A stretch of DNA of 44,074 nucleotides. Source: an uncultured Clostridia bacterium. Lineage in GTDB: Bacteria; Bacillota; Clostridia; Christensenellales; Borkfalkiaceae. Both the position numbers and the translations under genes were made by a program. Below the pieces are notes generated by a model. The model searched no databases. It was not told where the DNA came from and saw only the letters and a program-made list of their open reading frames with translations. The DNA lies in assembly GCA_930990665.1 (NCBI GenBank), contig CAKNQN010000013.1, positions 1 to 44,074 of the forward strand, in the 5' to 3' direction. This document shows positions 1-8,042 of this stretch, in pieces. The first letter of the stretch is position 1. The number at the start of each line of letters is the position of its first letter.

Positions 1-2
1 CA

Positions 3-236
3 CACCTGCCCGTCATGCTCGTCCGTCACGCCTGCCCGTCACGCCCGCCCGTCACGCCTGCCCGTCACGCCCGCCCGTCACGCCTGCCCGTCACGCCCGC
101 CCGTCACACCTGCCCGTCAAGCTCGCCCGTCACGCCTGCCCGTCACGCCCGCCCGTCACGTCTGCCCGTCACGCCCGCCCGTCACGTCTGCCCGTCACGC
201 CTGCCCGTCACGCCCGCCCGTCACGCCCGTCCGTCA
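3..236. repeat. 13-bp tandem repeat (minisatellite), 18 copies
   Basis: Eighteen consecutive 13-bp units read CGCCTGCCCGTCA or close variants. Units with CTG and CCG mostly alternate, which gives a 26-bp higher-order period. The array starts at the window edge and may extend further left. Each unit puts GGG runs on the minus strand, so that strand could form G-quadruplexes. Because 13 is not a multiple of three, the reading frames through the array look artificial. It lies directly 3' of the minus-strand AraC-type gene. Confidence 0.95.
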
Positions 237-261
237 AGAATCGCAATCGTGCGGATGCGCG

Positions 262-1071
262 TTATCGGGCGATGCCGACAAAGTTTTTCCTCCATGCGGA
301 AGGGGAGGCGCCGAAGCGGTGTTTGAATTGTTTGGAAAAATAGTTGTAATCGGGGATGCCGCAAAGTTCGGCGACCTTGTTGACGGGAAGGCGGGTCTCT
401 TCCAACAGAAGGCGGGCCTTTTCCAGCTTTCGCATCTTTACAAAGTCGGCCACCGATGAAGAGAAGTATTCGCGAAAGAGGGAGTACAGCTCGCCGCGCG
501 AGAGACGGAATTGTCTGCAAAGGGCGGATACAGATAGATCGCCCGTCAGATTTTCCTCGATGTAGGAAGAGATGCGCGCGTCGATGCGGGCGTCGTAGTC
601 GGATACAAGCGCTTTGAGGTATTCGTACCCGGCGCAGGCGTCCAAAATATGTATGGCGGAGTTGATCTTGTCCATCTTCACCCGCGGCAGAGCGCGGTAG
701 AGCTCATTCAGCCTCTCGTCTTCGCTTTGGAAACAGTCGGCGTCCTTCGTGCGGATCTGCCCGATCACGATGTAGCCGATGATCCTTTCCCCGTAGAGGA
801 TGGGGGAAAAGCATTCCACAAGCCCGGCATGGCAGGAATATACGGCACGGCGGTGGGTGCGCTTGCATTCGGCAAACGCCCGCCTGTCGCAAAGGCGGCA
901 TTTTTCGTCGGCGGCCTTGTCCTCGCGCAGGAGGCGGCAGAAGGGGGTCAGCTTTTCCGGATAATAGCACACCTCCGTCTCCGTGTTGTCGTATATGCAG
1001 ATCTTGATCCCTGTCAGATTGTAAAAGTCGTGCAGAAGCTCCTGCATTTTTTGCAGATCATATGTCTTCAT
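262..1071 (-). CDS. PocR-domain AraC-family transcriptional regulator
   Basis: A 269-residue regulator. Residues 1 to about 155 match the PocR sensory domain: an N-terminal helix, then a Cys-rich segment with C58, C61, C69 and C80, and a core around GYIVIGQI. Residues of roughly 165-265 form a double helix-turn-helix of the AraC type ending in YFSKQFKHRFGASPSAWR. PocR domains in characterised relatives sense small hydrocarbon or polyol-derived ligands. The gene is divergent from the sugar-catabolic operon starting at 1176, so it is probably its activator. The ATG at 1071 has only a modest upstream AGGATT. The ligand is unknown. Family assignment is confident; the regulatory target is inferred from position. 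Confidence 0.9.
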   Translation of the reverse strand: MKTYDLQKMQELLHDFYNLTGIKICIYDNTETEVCYYPEKLTPFCRLLREDKAADEKCRLCDRRAFAECKRTHRRAVYSCHAGLVECFSPILYGERIIGYIVIGQIRTKDADCFQSEDERLNELYRALPRVKMDKINSAIHILDACAGYEYLKALVSDYDARIDARISSYIEENLTGDLSVSALCRQFRLSRGELYSLFREYFSSSVADFVKMRKLEKARLLLEETRLPVNKVAELCGIPDYNYFSKQFKHRFGASPSAWRKNFVGIAR

Positions 1072-1089
1072 TTTCGTAAATCCTAATAC

Positions 1090-1148
1090 GATTTTACCAT
1101 ATTTTTATACATATGATACTATAAAATCCGCCGAAAAGCAAGTATAAT
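1090..1148 (+). promoter_or_regulatory. Divergent control region of the sugar operon
   Basis: An AT-rich stretch between the two divergent genes. TATAAT at 1143-1148 is a good -10 box, but there is no matching -35 box 17 bp upstream, as expected of an activator-dependent promoter. Inverted arms GATTTTA (1090-1096) and TAAAATC (1122-1128) flank an AT-rich core and are a candidate regulator site. Confidence 0.5.
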
Positions 1149-1175
1149 GCAACAGAAAAAGAGGGGAGGGCGGCC

Positions 1176-2645
1176 ATGAATTTTCTGAGTCTGGATATCG
1201 GCACGACCTGTTGCAAGAGTCAGGTGTTTTCGGCGGCGGGGGAGATCCTGCGTTACAGAGCCAGAGAATACTCATTTCTGGAAAAGGACGGCGAGCGCTA
1301 TGCGGACATGGGCAGGATCGTAGCCAATATGCGGGAGATGATCGCGGAGGCGGCGAAGGAATATGAAATCTCCTCCGTCTGTATCTCCACATTCGGGGAA
1401 TCCTTCGTGCTTCTCGGCGAAAAGGACGAGATCCTTTTTGACCCGATGCTCTACACCGACCCACGCGGAGAAAAGGAAGCAGAGGAGCTTTTGCAGGCGT
1501 TCGGCGCGGAAAAGCTGTTTTCGGTGACGGGCACGGTGCCGCAGAGCATGTATTCTCTTTCCAAGCTCCTGTGGATCAAGAACAACCGTCCTGAAGTGTT
1601 TGCGCGCGCTGAAAAGTGCATGCTCATCTGCGACTATCTGGGATATCTTCTGACGGGGAAACGGGTCATCGACTATGCACTTGCCTCGCGCACGGGCGCG
1701 TTCGACATCGAAAAATTGCAGTTCAGTGAAGAGGTCTTGGGGAAGTGCGGCATTTCTGCCGGGCTCTTTTCCGCTCCCGCTCCGGCGGGCAGCATCGTCG
1801 GGGAGCTGCGGCAGGAAGTCAAGAACAGTCTGGGAATCGGGGGAAGCTGTCAGCTCGTCCTCGGTTCGCACGATCAGATCTGTTCCGCGCTCGGCGCGGG
1901 TGCGGTGAGCGCGGGCGACGCGGTGGACGGCATGGGCACGGTGGAGTGTATCACGCCGCTGTTTGCCGGTCGGCCTGCCGATGTCTCCATGGGGAGAGAA
2001 GGGTATGTCTGCGTGCCGTACGCGGTGCCCGGGCTGTACTGTACTTACATGCTCAACTATTCCTGCGGCTCGATCGTGAACTGGTATCAGAAAGATCTGC
2101 TGCACGGCTATCATGGCGACGCGGAAAACGTCTATACGTACCTCGAAAAATCGGACGATTCGCCTTCGGGGATCCTGCTTTTGCCCTATTTCGGCGGTGC
2201 GGCGACGCCATTTCAGAACATCAACGCAAAGGGGGCCTTTCTCAATCTCACCGCCGCGGCAAAGGATAGCGATCTCTACAAGGCGATCATGGAAGGGACG
2301 GCGATGGAGATGCGCCTGAATGCGGAGCGCTGCAGGAAATACGGCATACGCATCCGCCGCATCGTCGCCACGGGCGGCGGCGCCAATTCAAAGAAGTGGC
2401 TCTCGCTCAAAGCGAGCGTGCAGAAGGTGCCCGTGCGCACACTGCGCTCGTCCGAGGGCGGGCTGTGCGGCTGTGCGATCTTGCAGGCGGCGGCAATGGG
2501 AGCGGCAAAAGATCTTCCCGAGGCGGCCCGCATTTTCGTGCGGTACAAGGAAGAGTTTCTGCCCGACGCAAAGAGGAGCGAGGCATACGAAGGGCAGTAC
2601 AAAAAATACAAAAAACTATATCGGAAATTAAAGGAGTTTTTCTGA
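1176..2645 (+). CDS. FGGY-family carbohydrate kinase
   Basis: A 489-residue cytoplasmic sugar kinase, the usual length for the FGGY family (xylulose, rhamnulose, fuculose, gluconate and glycerol kinases). The N-terminal phosphate-binding motif is DIGTT (residues 7-11). A GSHDQICSALGAG segment lies mid-protein, and the C-terminal ATP-binding loop ATGGGANSK is near residue 400. It would phosphorylate the ketose made by the next gene. GGGAGGG precedes the ATG. It is the first gene of a four-gene operon; its stop is one base before the next start, which suggests translational coupling. The exact sugar cannot be read from the sequence. Confidence 0.92.
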   Translation: MNFLSLDIGTTCCKSQVFSAAGEILRYRAREYSFLEKDGERYADMGRIVANMREMIAEAAKEYEISSVCISTFGESFVLLGEKDEILFDPMLYTDPRGEKEAEELLQAFGAEKLFSVTGTVPQSMYSLSKLLWIKNNRPEVFARAEKCMLICDYLGYLLTGKRVIDYALASRTGAFDIEKLQFSEEVLGKCGISAGLFSAPAPAGSIVGELRQEVKNSLGIGGSCQLVLGSHDQICSALGAGAVSAGDAVDGMGTVECITPLFAGRPADVSMGREGYVCVPYAVPGLYCTYMLNYSCGSIVNWYQKDLLHGYHGDAENVYTYLEKSDDSPSGILLLPYFGGAATPFQNINAKGAFLNLTAAAKDSDLYKAIMEGTAMEMRLNAERCRKYGIRIRRIVATGGGANSKKWLSLKASVQKVPVRTLRSSEGGLCGCAILQAAAMGAAKDLPEAARIFVRYKEEFLPDAKRSEAYEGQYKKYKKLYRKLKEFF

Positions 2646-2646
2646 G

Positions 2647-4041
2647 ATGAAATTTGCATTGTTTTTCGGAAACCGCGGCTTTATGCCCGCGGAACTCATT
2701 GCAGGCGCCCGCGCGGACATGATCAAGGCGGTGACGGACGCGGGGCATGAAGCGCTCGTCATGGACGAAAAGGCGACTCGCTACGGCGCAGTGGAGACGC
2801 GCGACGAGGGCAGATTGTACCACGACTGGCTGAAAAGCCACGAAGGGGAGTACGACGGCGTCATCCTGTGCATGCCCATCTTTATCGATGAGAACGGCGC
2901 GGTGGCGGCCTTGCAGGACGCAAATGTTCCCATCCTCATGCAGGCGTATCCCGACGAGATCGGCAAGATGGATTTTGCCCACCGCCGCGACGCCTTCTGC
3001 GGAAAATTTTCGGTGACGGACGTCTTCTATCAGTACAACATCCCCTTCACGGTGATGAAGCCGCACGTCGTGCATCCTTTGAGCGATGCCTTCCGCAAAA
3101 ACCTCGAAGATTTTGCCGCCGTCTGCCGTGTCGTCAAGGGCATGAAACGCTTCAACCTCGGCTGTATCGGTGCCCGCACGACCGCGTTCAAGACGGTGCG
3201 CTTTGACGAAGTCACCCTGCAGCGCTACGGCATCAACGTGGAGAGTTTTGACCTTTCCGAGCTCATCTTCAAAGTCGGTCAGAAAAAGGATACGGACAAA
3301 AAAGTTCAGGAAAAAGTCAAGCGCCTGGAAAATTACACGGATTTTTCCCGCGTTCCCGAAAAGAACAAGTTTACGCTCGCCAAGATCTCCGTCGTCATCG
3401 ACGAGTACATCGAAGAGTATCACCTCGACGCCATCACTCTCCGCTGCTGGAACGAGATGGAAACGATTTTGCGCGTCTGCCCGTGCGTGCTCATTTCCGA
3501 GCTCAACGACCGCGGCGTCGTCTGTTCCTGCGAGATCGATCTGTGCTCCGCAATCACCATGCGCGCGATGAACCTTGCCAGCGGCAAGCCGACGGCCTGC
3601 CTCGACTGGAACAACAACTATGGCGACGACGAAAACAAGGTCATTCTCTTCCACTGCGGGCCCGTTGCACAGACGCTGATGGCGGGCAAGGGTACGGTCA
3701 CAGAGCACAAGATGTTCGCCAAGGGCGATCCCGGTTCGGGCTGGGGGAGCAACGAGGGGCGCATCGCGGCGTTCGATATGACTTTCTCCAACTGCTTTAC
3801 CGAAAACGGCAAACTCAAAGTGTATGCGAGCGAGGCGCGCTTTACGGGTGAGCCCATTGAAGACGGATATTTCGGCTGCGGCGGCGTGGCGGAAATTCCC
3901 GACCTGCAGAACAAACTCCTCCGCCTTGCTAAGGGTGGGTTCAAGCACCATACCACCGTCGGGATGGGGCACATGAAAGAGGTGCTGGAAGAGGCGTTTT
4001 CCACCTATCTGCACTACGATATCGTCGATATTGAGAGGTAA
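2647..4041 (+). CDS. L-fucose/L-arabinose isomerase-family protein
   Basis: A 464-residue protein resembling the L-fucose isomerase-like family: an N-terminal Rossmann-like half, a conserved CIGARTTAFKTVR stretch in the middle, and a C-terminal catalytic half with the acidic and His residues expected for Mn-dependent aldose-ketose isomerisation (for example RCWNEME and KHHTTVGMGH). By position it should convert an aldose to the ketose substrate of the upstream kinase. AAAGGAG at 2628-2634 lies inside the end of the kinase gene. True L-fucose isomerases are about 590 residues, so this is one of the shorter relatives whose substrates are poorly known. Confidence 0.82.
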   Translation: MKFALFFGNRGFMPAELIAGARADMIKAVTDAGHEALVMDEKATRYGAVETRDEGRLYHDWLKSHEGEYDGVILCMPIFIDENGAVAALQDANVPILMQAYPDEIGKMDFAHRRDAFCGKFSVTDVFYQYNIPFTVMKPHVVHPLSDAFRKNLEDFAAVCRVVKGMKRFNLGCIGARTTAFKTVRFDEVTLQRYGINVESFDLSELIFKVGQKKDTDKKVQEKVKRLENYTDFSRVPEKNKFTLAKISVVIDEYIEEYHLDAITLRCWNEMETILRVCPCVLISELNDRGVVCSCEIDLCSAITMRAMNLASGKPTACLDWNNNYGDDENKVILFHCGPVAQTLMAGKGTVTEHKMFAKGDPGSGWGSNEGRIAAFDMTFSNCFTENGKLKVYASEARFTGEPIEDGYFGCGGVAEIPDLQNKLLRLAKGGFKHHTTVGMGHMKEVLEEAFSTYLHYDIVDIER

Positions 4042-4046
4042 AAAAC

Positions 4047-4892
4047 ATGCTCGCATCTTTGAAAGAAGTCATCGAAGAGGGAAAAAAGCGCAAAATCGCC
4101 GTGGGCGCGTTCAACACGCCCAACCTCGAATGTCTGCTCGCCGTATTGGGAGCGGCGGAAAAGCTGGAGGTTCCCGTCATCATTTCGCATGCACAGCTGC
4201 ATGAGAGCGTCGCGCCCCTCGACAAGGTCGGGCCCGTGATGATTGAACTTGCCAAAAGGAGCAAGACGAAAGTCTGTGTGCACCTCGACCACGGCGAAGA
4301 TTTCGAATATTGCAAAAAGGCGATCGCGCTCGGCTTCACGTCGGTGATGATCGACTGTTCGGCGAAGCCGTACGAAGAGAACGTGAAAGAAACGCGTGCC
4401 GTCGTCGACTATGCGCACGCGCACGGCGTGGACGTGGAAGCGGAGCTGGGAAGACTTCCCAACCGCGAAGGGGGCGCGGGCGGCGGCGAGGAAAAGCCGG
4501 AAGATCTGTACACGGACGCGGAGCTGGTGCCCGATTACCTCGAAAAAACGGGGGTGGACGCGCTCGCCATCGCGTTCGGAACGGCGCACGGCATTTACAA
4601 GGTGAAGCCCGTCCTCAACATGGACGTCATCACCAAAGTGCGGCAAAAGACGGATATACCGCTCGTCATGCACGGCGGCAGCGGGATCAGTCCGGAAGAG
4701 TACAGGGAGGTCATCCGCCGCGGGATCAACAAGATCAATTACTATACGTACATGTCGTACGCGGGCTATGCGGCGGCAAAGGCGCTCGCGGAGAAGGTAC
4801 CTGCGGGATTTTTCCATGACATGGCGCTCTCCGCACAGAATGCGATGGAAGAAAACGCGGAAAAGACGCTCAGGGTCTTCAGCGGTCTGTAA
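4047..4892 (+). CDS. Class II ketose-bisphosphate aldolase
   Basis: A 281-residue zinc-dependent aldolase of the GatY/KbaY/FbaA family. HLDHG at residues 79-83 supplies the catalytic Asp (D81) and a Zn ligand (H82). H181 in FGTAHG and H209 in HGGSG are the other expected Zn ligands, and the acidic EAELG motif is at 131-135. It would cleave the phosphorylated ketose into dihydroxyacetone phosphate and an aldehyde. It starts 5 bp after the isomerase with GAGAGG upstream. The partner set kinase, isomerase, aldolase and epimerase indicates a complete intracellular sugar route, but no transporter is encoded in the operon. Confidence 0.92.
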   Translation: MLASLKEVIEEGKKRKIAVGAFNTPNLECLLAVLGAAEKLEVPVIISHAQLHESVAPLDKVGPVMIELAKRSKTKVCVHLDHGEDFEYCKKAIALGFTSVMIDCSAKPYEENVKETRAVVDYAHAHGVDVEAELGRLPNREGGAGGGEEKPEDLYTDAELVPDYLEKTGVDALAIAFGTAHGIYKVKPVLNMDVITKVRQKTDIPLVMHGGSGISPEEYREVIRRGINKINYYTYMSYAGYAAAKALAEKVPAGFFHDMALSAQNAMEENAEKTLRVFSGL

Positions 4893-4942
4893 CGGAATAA
4901 GGCGCGTCGAAATCCGGCGCGCCCTTGCAAAAGGAGCAAAAA

Positions 4943-5866
4943 ATGGACGGACGTATCTCCAATTTTATGCAAACGGCGAGTATCCGCCGCTACGAGATGA
5001 CGGAGGGGAAAGAGCGCGGCCTGCGTGTTCTGGACTGCGACAACGGAAAGCTGCGCTTTCTTCTCAACGAGAGCAAGGCGCTGGACGTGATGCAGCTGTA
5101 TCACGAGGGGCAGAATGTCTCCTTCATTTCCAAAAACGGATTTACCGCGCGGGAGATCCCTTTTGGAAGCCGCTTTGAAGGGGGCATGGTATACACCTGC
5201 GGGCTGGACAGCGTAGGCGGGAGAGAGGGCTACGAACTGCACGGCACCCTGCACAACACGCCCGCACGCGTCGTGCGCGCAGAGTGCGGCGAGGAGGGCA
5301 TTACGGTGGAAGCGGAGATCGCCGACACCGCCCTGTTCGGAAAAAATCTGCTGCTGCGCCGAAAGATCTTTTCCGCGCTCGGCTCGGAGCGGCTGGAAAT
5401 TTGCGACACGCTGGAAAACAGGGGAGAGCGGGAAGAGGAGTATTGCCTTCTGTACCACGTCAACCTCGGCTATCCCATGCTGGATGCGGGCGCGGAACTG
5501 TGGGACGATGCCGAAAAGGCGATCCCCCGCACGCCGTGGGCGGCGGAACACATCGCGCGCCGCAAGGAGATGGAAAAACCCCTCCCGAACGAGGAGGAGA
5601 TGTGTTATTTTCTCCGCCTGAAAACGCCGCGCGTGTGCCTGAAAAACAGGGCGGGCAAACAGTTCACGTTGGAATGGACCAAAGACACACTGCCGCATTT
5701 TGTCGAGTGGAAGAGCATGGCGGCGGGCGACTATGCGCTCGGCCTGGAACCTTGTACCACCGAACTGGACGACGCCTTTGCCTATCGCGTCGTCGGCCCG
5801 GGCCAGACAAAGATTTTCGGCCTGCGGCTGGAAGTTTCGCCTCAAAGAAAGGAAGGCGCACGGTAA
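4943..5866 (+). CDS. Aldose 1-epimerase-like protein (DUF4432 type)
   Basis: A 307-residue galactose-mutarotase-fold protein resembling the DUF4432 family. Visible features are the FISKNGFTAREIPFG segment, the GGMVYTCGLDSVGG motif with GREGYELHGTLHNTPA, and a late LYHVNLGYPMLDAG. It probably interconverts anomers of the sugar or sugar-derived substrate of this operon. The ATG at 4943 is preferred over an upstream TTG because AAGGAG at 4930-4935 sits at the right distance. It is the last gene of the operon. Fold assignment is good; substrate is unknown. Confidence 0.85.
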   Translation: MDGRISNFMQTASIRRYEMTEGKERGLRVLDCDNGKLRFLLNESKALDVMQLYHEGQNVSFISKNGFTAREIPFGSRFEGGMVYTCGLDSVGGREGYELHGTLHNTPARVVRAECGEEGITVEAEIADTALFGKNLLLRRKIFSALGSERLEICDTLENRGEREEEYCLLYHVNLGYPMLDAGAELWDDAEKAIPRTPWAAEHIARRKEMEKPLPNEEEMCYFLRLKTPRVCLKNRAGKQFTLEWTKDTLPHFVEWKSMAAGDYALGLEPCTTELDDAFAYRVVGPGQTKIFGLRLEVSPQRKEGAR

Positions 5867-6109
5867 GCGCGGCGTTTCAGAGAGATATGGCGGACGGAAG
5901 ATCGCTCGTGTTGCTCAGCGGATATCGGATTTTCCGTAAAGCGGAGAATGCGCGCCGCGCCTGAGAACGCGATTGCTGCCGCCTGCGTCTTTTTCAGAAA
6001 ACTTAGTGCGCCTAAAAAGCCGTACGGCGGTACGGGCCTGTGCGGTTACTCTCAAAGCAATTTTCGGCGGAGCGATTCCGCCGAAGATGGAAGATCGGAA
6101 AGGCAAGGG

Positions 6110-6139
6110 GCCGGACCGGGATAACCCGGTCCGGCTCCT
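6110..6139 (+). terminator. Intrinsic terminator at the end of the sugar operon
   Basis: A perfect 11-bp stem GCCGGACCGGG / CCCGGTCCGGC with an ATAA loop, followed by TCCTTTT. It could serve both the operon (plus) and the HxlR gene (minus). The gap 5867-6231 also holds a smaller hairpin at 6063-6083 and the HxlR tail repeats; no gene is seen in it. Confidence 0.75.
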
Positions 6140-6149
6140 TTTACGTTTC

Positions 6150-6276
6150 CGCTCGGCGACGTCTGTCTGCAAACGGCATATCGGCTGACTTTCATTCGGC
6201 TGTATCTGTCTCCCCTTTCGCACATGGCGCATCAGAGCTCTTTTGCTCGGCGGTGCTTGTCGCCCCATTCGCACAT
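6150..6276 (-). repeat. 51-bp tandem repeat of the HxlR gene 3' end
   Basis: Read on the minus strand, the last codons of the HxlR gene beginning ATGTGCGAATGGGG (from 6276) recur 51 bp further on as ATGTGCGAAAGGGG (from 6225). A third, degraded copy starts near 6182. Fifty-one bases keep the reading frame. The gene's stop codon (6232-6234) lies at the end of the first unit. The second copy is diverged but alignable over about 40 bases. Confidence 0.75.
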
Positions 6277-6585
6277 TCCGTCGAGGATGGGCATGAGCGA
6301 TCTTCCGCGCTCGGAGAGGCTGTATTCGACTTTCGGCGGTATCTGGGGGTATTCTTTGCGCACGATGAGGTCGTCCGCTTCCAGTTCTTTGAGTGCGCAC
6401 GACAACGTCTTGTGCGTGATTCCCTTGATGTAGCGGTGCAGCTGGTTGTAGCGCACGACGCCGAATTCCATCAGGGTATATAAAATCGTCATCTTGTATT
6501 TTCCGTTGATCAGCGACAGGGTATAGCTGAACCCCGTATCGCACAGTCTTTCGCTCGCAATGCACCGGCCCTGCGTTTTTTCCAT
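6232..6585 (-). CDS. HxlR-family transcriptional regulator
   Basis: A 117-residue winged-helix regulator with the typical HxlR layout: an N-terminal Cys near CDTGFSYTLSLINGKYK, a recognition helix region GITHKTLSCALKELE, and a wing YPQIPPKVEYSLSERG. It is divergent from the two reductase genes, and a perfect inverted repeat overlaps the reductase promoter. HxlR proteins often sense electrophiles or formaldehyde-like stress, which fits control of flavin reductases; that is inference. AGAGGA precedes the ATG. The 3' end is followed by partial copies of itself. Confidence 0.92.
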   Translation of the reverse strand: MEKTQGRCIASERLCDTGFSYTLSLINGKYKMTILYTLMEFGVVRYNQLHRYIKGITHKTLSCALKELEADDLIVRKEYPQIPPKVEYSLSERGRSLMPILDGMCEWGDKHRRAKEL

Positions 6586-6641
6586 TTTCTTGTCCTCTCT
6601 TACGCTCTACTTTAGGATAGTATCGCACTTTTATGTGCGTA

Positions 6642-6683
6642 CTTGACAAATCAATTATATGGTATATAATAAGATTTGTCAAG
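6642..6683 (+). promoter_or_regulatory. Reductase promoter with 11-bp operator palindrome
   Basis: TTGACA (6643-6648) and TATAAT (6665-6670) are separated by 16 bp. The exact inverted repeat CTTGACAAATC (6642-6652) / GATTTGTCAAG (6673-6683) brackets the core promoter, so a bound HxlR dimer would block RNA polymerase. This is a strong operator candidate. Confidence 0.85.
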
Positions 6684-6703
6684 ACGGACAACGGAGGATT
6701 TTT

Positions 6704-7324
6704 GTGAAAGTTTTGATGATCAACGGCAGTCCGCATGAAAACGGGTGTACATATATCGCCCTGGCGGAAGTAGGTGAGGTGCTTGCAATGCACGGGATCG
6801 GAACGAAGATGGTGTATCTTGGCAAAAAGCCGATCGCGGGGTGTATTGCATGCGGCAAGTGTTTTGAAACGGGAAAATGCGTCTTTGACGATGCGGTCAA
6901 CGAAGTCTCGCGGGAGCTGGACGAATATGGCGGGATCATCGTCGGTTCGCCCGTCTATTATGCGGGGCCTTCCGGCCAGCTGACGGCTTTTCTCGACAGG
7001 CTGTTCTACCCGAACGAGGGCAGGCTGGCGGGAAAGCTCGGGGCGGCGGTGGTGTCGTGCAGGCGGGGCGGCGCGAGTGCGGCGTTCGACAGGCTGAACA
7101 AATATTTTCTGATCTCGAACATGCATGTGGTCGGCTCGCAGTACTGGAACCAGGTCCACGGCTTTACGCCGGAGGACGTGCGCAAAGATCTGGAAGGCTT
7201 GCAGACCATGCGTACGCTGGGCGAGAACATGGCCTGGCTCTTGAAGTGTATGGAAGCGGGCAAAAAGGCGGGCGTGCCTTTCCCCGTGTATGAGCCGCGG
7301 GTACGCACGCATTTTATCCGTTAA
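6704..7324 (+). CDS. Flavodoxin-like NADPH-dependent FMN reductase
   Basis: A 206-residue flavodoxin-fold protein. The FMN phosphate loop is INGSPHENGCTY (residues 6-17), and a CIACGKCFETGKC stretch is typical of iron-sulfur-flavoprotein-like or NADPH-dependent FMN reductases of anaerobes. GSPVYYAGPSGQLTAFLDR is the second flavin loop. The GTG at 6704 is chosen because CGGAGG (6692-6697) precedes it and upstream in-frame codons overlap the promoter. It probably reduces quinones, flavins or electrophiles under HxlR control. The four-cysteine pattern is compact and may bind metal or be redox-active. Confidence 0.88.
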   Translation: MKVLMINGSPHENGCTYIALAEVGEVLAMHGIGTKMVYLGKKPIAGCIACGKCFETGKCVFDDAVNEVSRELDEYGGIIVGSPVYYAGPSGQLTAFLDRLFYPNEGRLAGKLGAAVVSCRRGGASAAFDRLNKYFLISNMHVVGSQYWNQVHGFTPEDVRKDLEGLQTMRTLGENMAWLLKCMEAGKKAGVPFPVYEPRVRTHFIR

Positions 7325-7341
7325 AGAAAGACAGATTTGGA

Positions 7342-7372
7342 CCGGCGATGCGCCGTAAAGGCGCATCGCCGG
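7342..7372 (+). other. Intercistronic hairpin between the two reductase genes
   Basis: A perfect 13-bp stem CCGGCGATGCGCC / GGCGCATCGCCGG with a GTAAA loop and no T-run. It is more likely an mRNA-stabilising or processing hairpin than a terminator. Confidence 0.6.
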
Positions 7373-7408
7373 AATACAGATACGATTCAACAAAAAGGAG
7401 AAAGGATT

Positions 7409-7954
7409 ATGTCTAAGAAAATTGTTGTGATCACGGGAAGTCTGAGGAAGAACGGCAACAGCTTTGCCATGACCGATGCGTTTATCCGTGCGGCAGAGGC
7501 GAAGGGATACACTGTGACGAGGTTCGATGCGGCATTCCGCAAAGTGGGCGGATGCCACGCCTGCGAAACCTGCTACAAGTCGGGCAAGGCGTGCAGTTAT
7601 GACGACGATTTCAATGCCCTGGCGCCGCTCATTCTTGAAGCGGACGCCGTTATATTTACCACGCCCGTTTATTGGTATTCTTACCCGGCACAGATCAAGG
7701 CCGTCATCGACAAGCTGTATTCCCTCTGCGTGGGCGGAAAGGAAGTGGCGGGCAAAGAGTGCGCCCTCATCACCTGCTGTGAGGAAGAGGATGTGACGGT
7801 GATGAACGGCGTGCGCCTGCCCTATGAACGCACCGCCGCGCTCCTGCAGTGGAAGTCGGTCGGCGAAGTGCTGGTTCCCGGCGTGCTGCGTGAAGGCGAC
7901 ATCGAAAAGACGGACGGCTGCCAAAAAGCTGCCGCACTCGCGGAAAAGCTGTAA
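7409..7954 (+). CDS. Flavodoxin family protein
   Basis: A 181-residue paralogue of the preceding gene's fold. The FMN loop TGSLRKNGNSF is at about residues 9-19, then GGCHACETCYKSGKAC (again a Cys-rich loop) and TTPVYWYSYPAQIKAVID. It probably works as an FMN-dependent NAD(P)H oxidoreductase alongside its neighbour. AAGGAGAAAGG precedes the ATG. The C-terminal sequence (QKAAALAEKL, stop) is repeated in frame 51 bp downstream. Confidence 0.88.
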   Translation: MSKKIVVITGSLRKNGNSFAMTDAFIRAAEAKGYTVTRFDAAFRKVGGCHACETCYKSGKACSYDDDFNALAPLILEADAVIFTTPVYWYSYPAQIKAVIDKLYSLCVGGKEVAGKECALITCCEEEDVTVMNGVRLPYERTAALLQWKSVGEVLVPGVLREGDIEKTDGCQKAAALAEKL

Positions 7955-8005
7955 AAAAGAAAAGACGGCCGCCAAAAAGCTGCCGCCCTTGCGGAAAAGC
8001 TGTAA
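7905..8005 (+). repeat. 51-bp tandem copy of the flavodoxin gene 3' end
   Basis: The final codons from AAAAGACGG to the stop (7952-7954) reappear at 7960-8005 with a 3-bp deletion and few substitutions. The second copy again ends QKAAALAEKL plus TAA, exactly 51 bp later and in the same frame. Confidence 0.9.
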
Positions 8006-8019
8006 AACAAAGAGGAAGA

Positions 8020-8042
8020 GGACCCCGGTTCAGCCGGGGTCC
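8020..8042. terminator. Bidirectional hairpin between convergent genes
   Basis: A 9-bp perfect stem GGACCCCGG / CCGGGGTCC with the LysR gene's stop codon (complement of 8030-8032) inside the 5-nt loop. T-rich sequence follows in both directions. It probably terminates both the reductase transcript and the LysR transcript. Confidence 0.7.

Noticed and set aside
3-236. CRISPR array
   Set aside because: Units are contiguous with no unique spacers and are too short. The 71-bp and 65-bp repeats also lack spacers.
15-326. Open frame through the 13-bp repeat array
   Set aside because: The repeat length is not a multiple of three, there is no ribosome site, and the protein is pure repeat; it is an artefact of a stop-free array.
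2407-4056. Long minus-strand frame opposite the isomerase gene
   Set aside because: It is a shadow caused by GC-rich codon usage of the clear plus-strand gene; it matches no family. The same holds for the long antisense frames over 5915-7975, 14345-16405 and 16347-17903.
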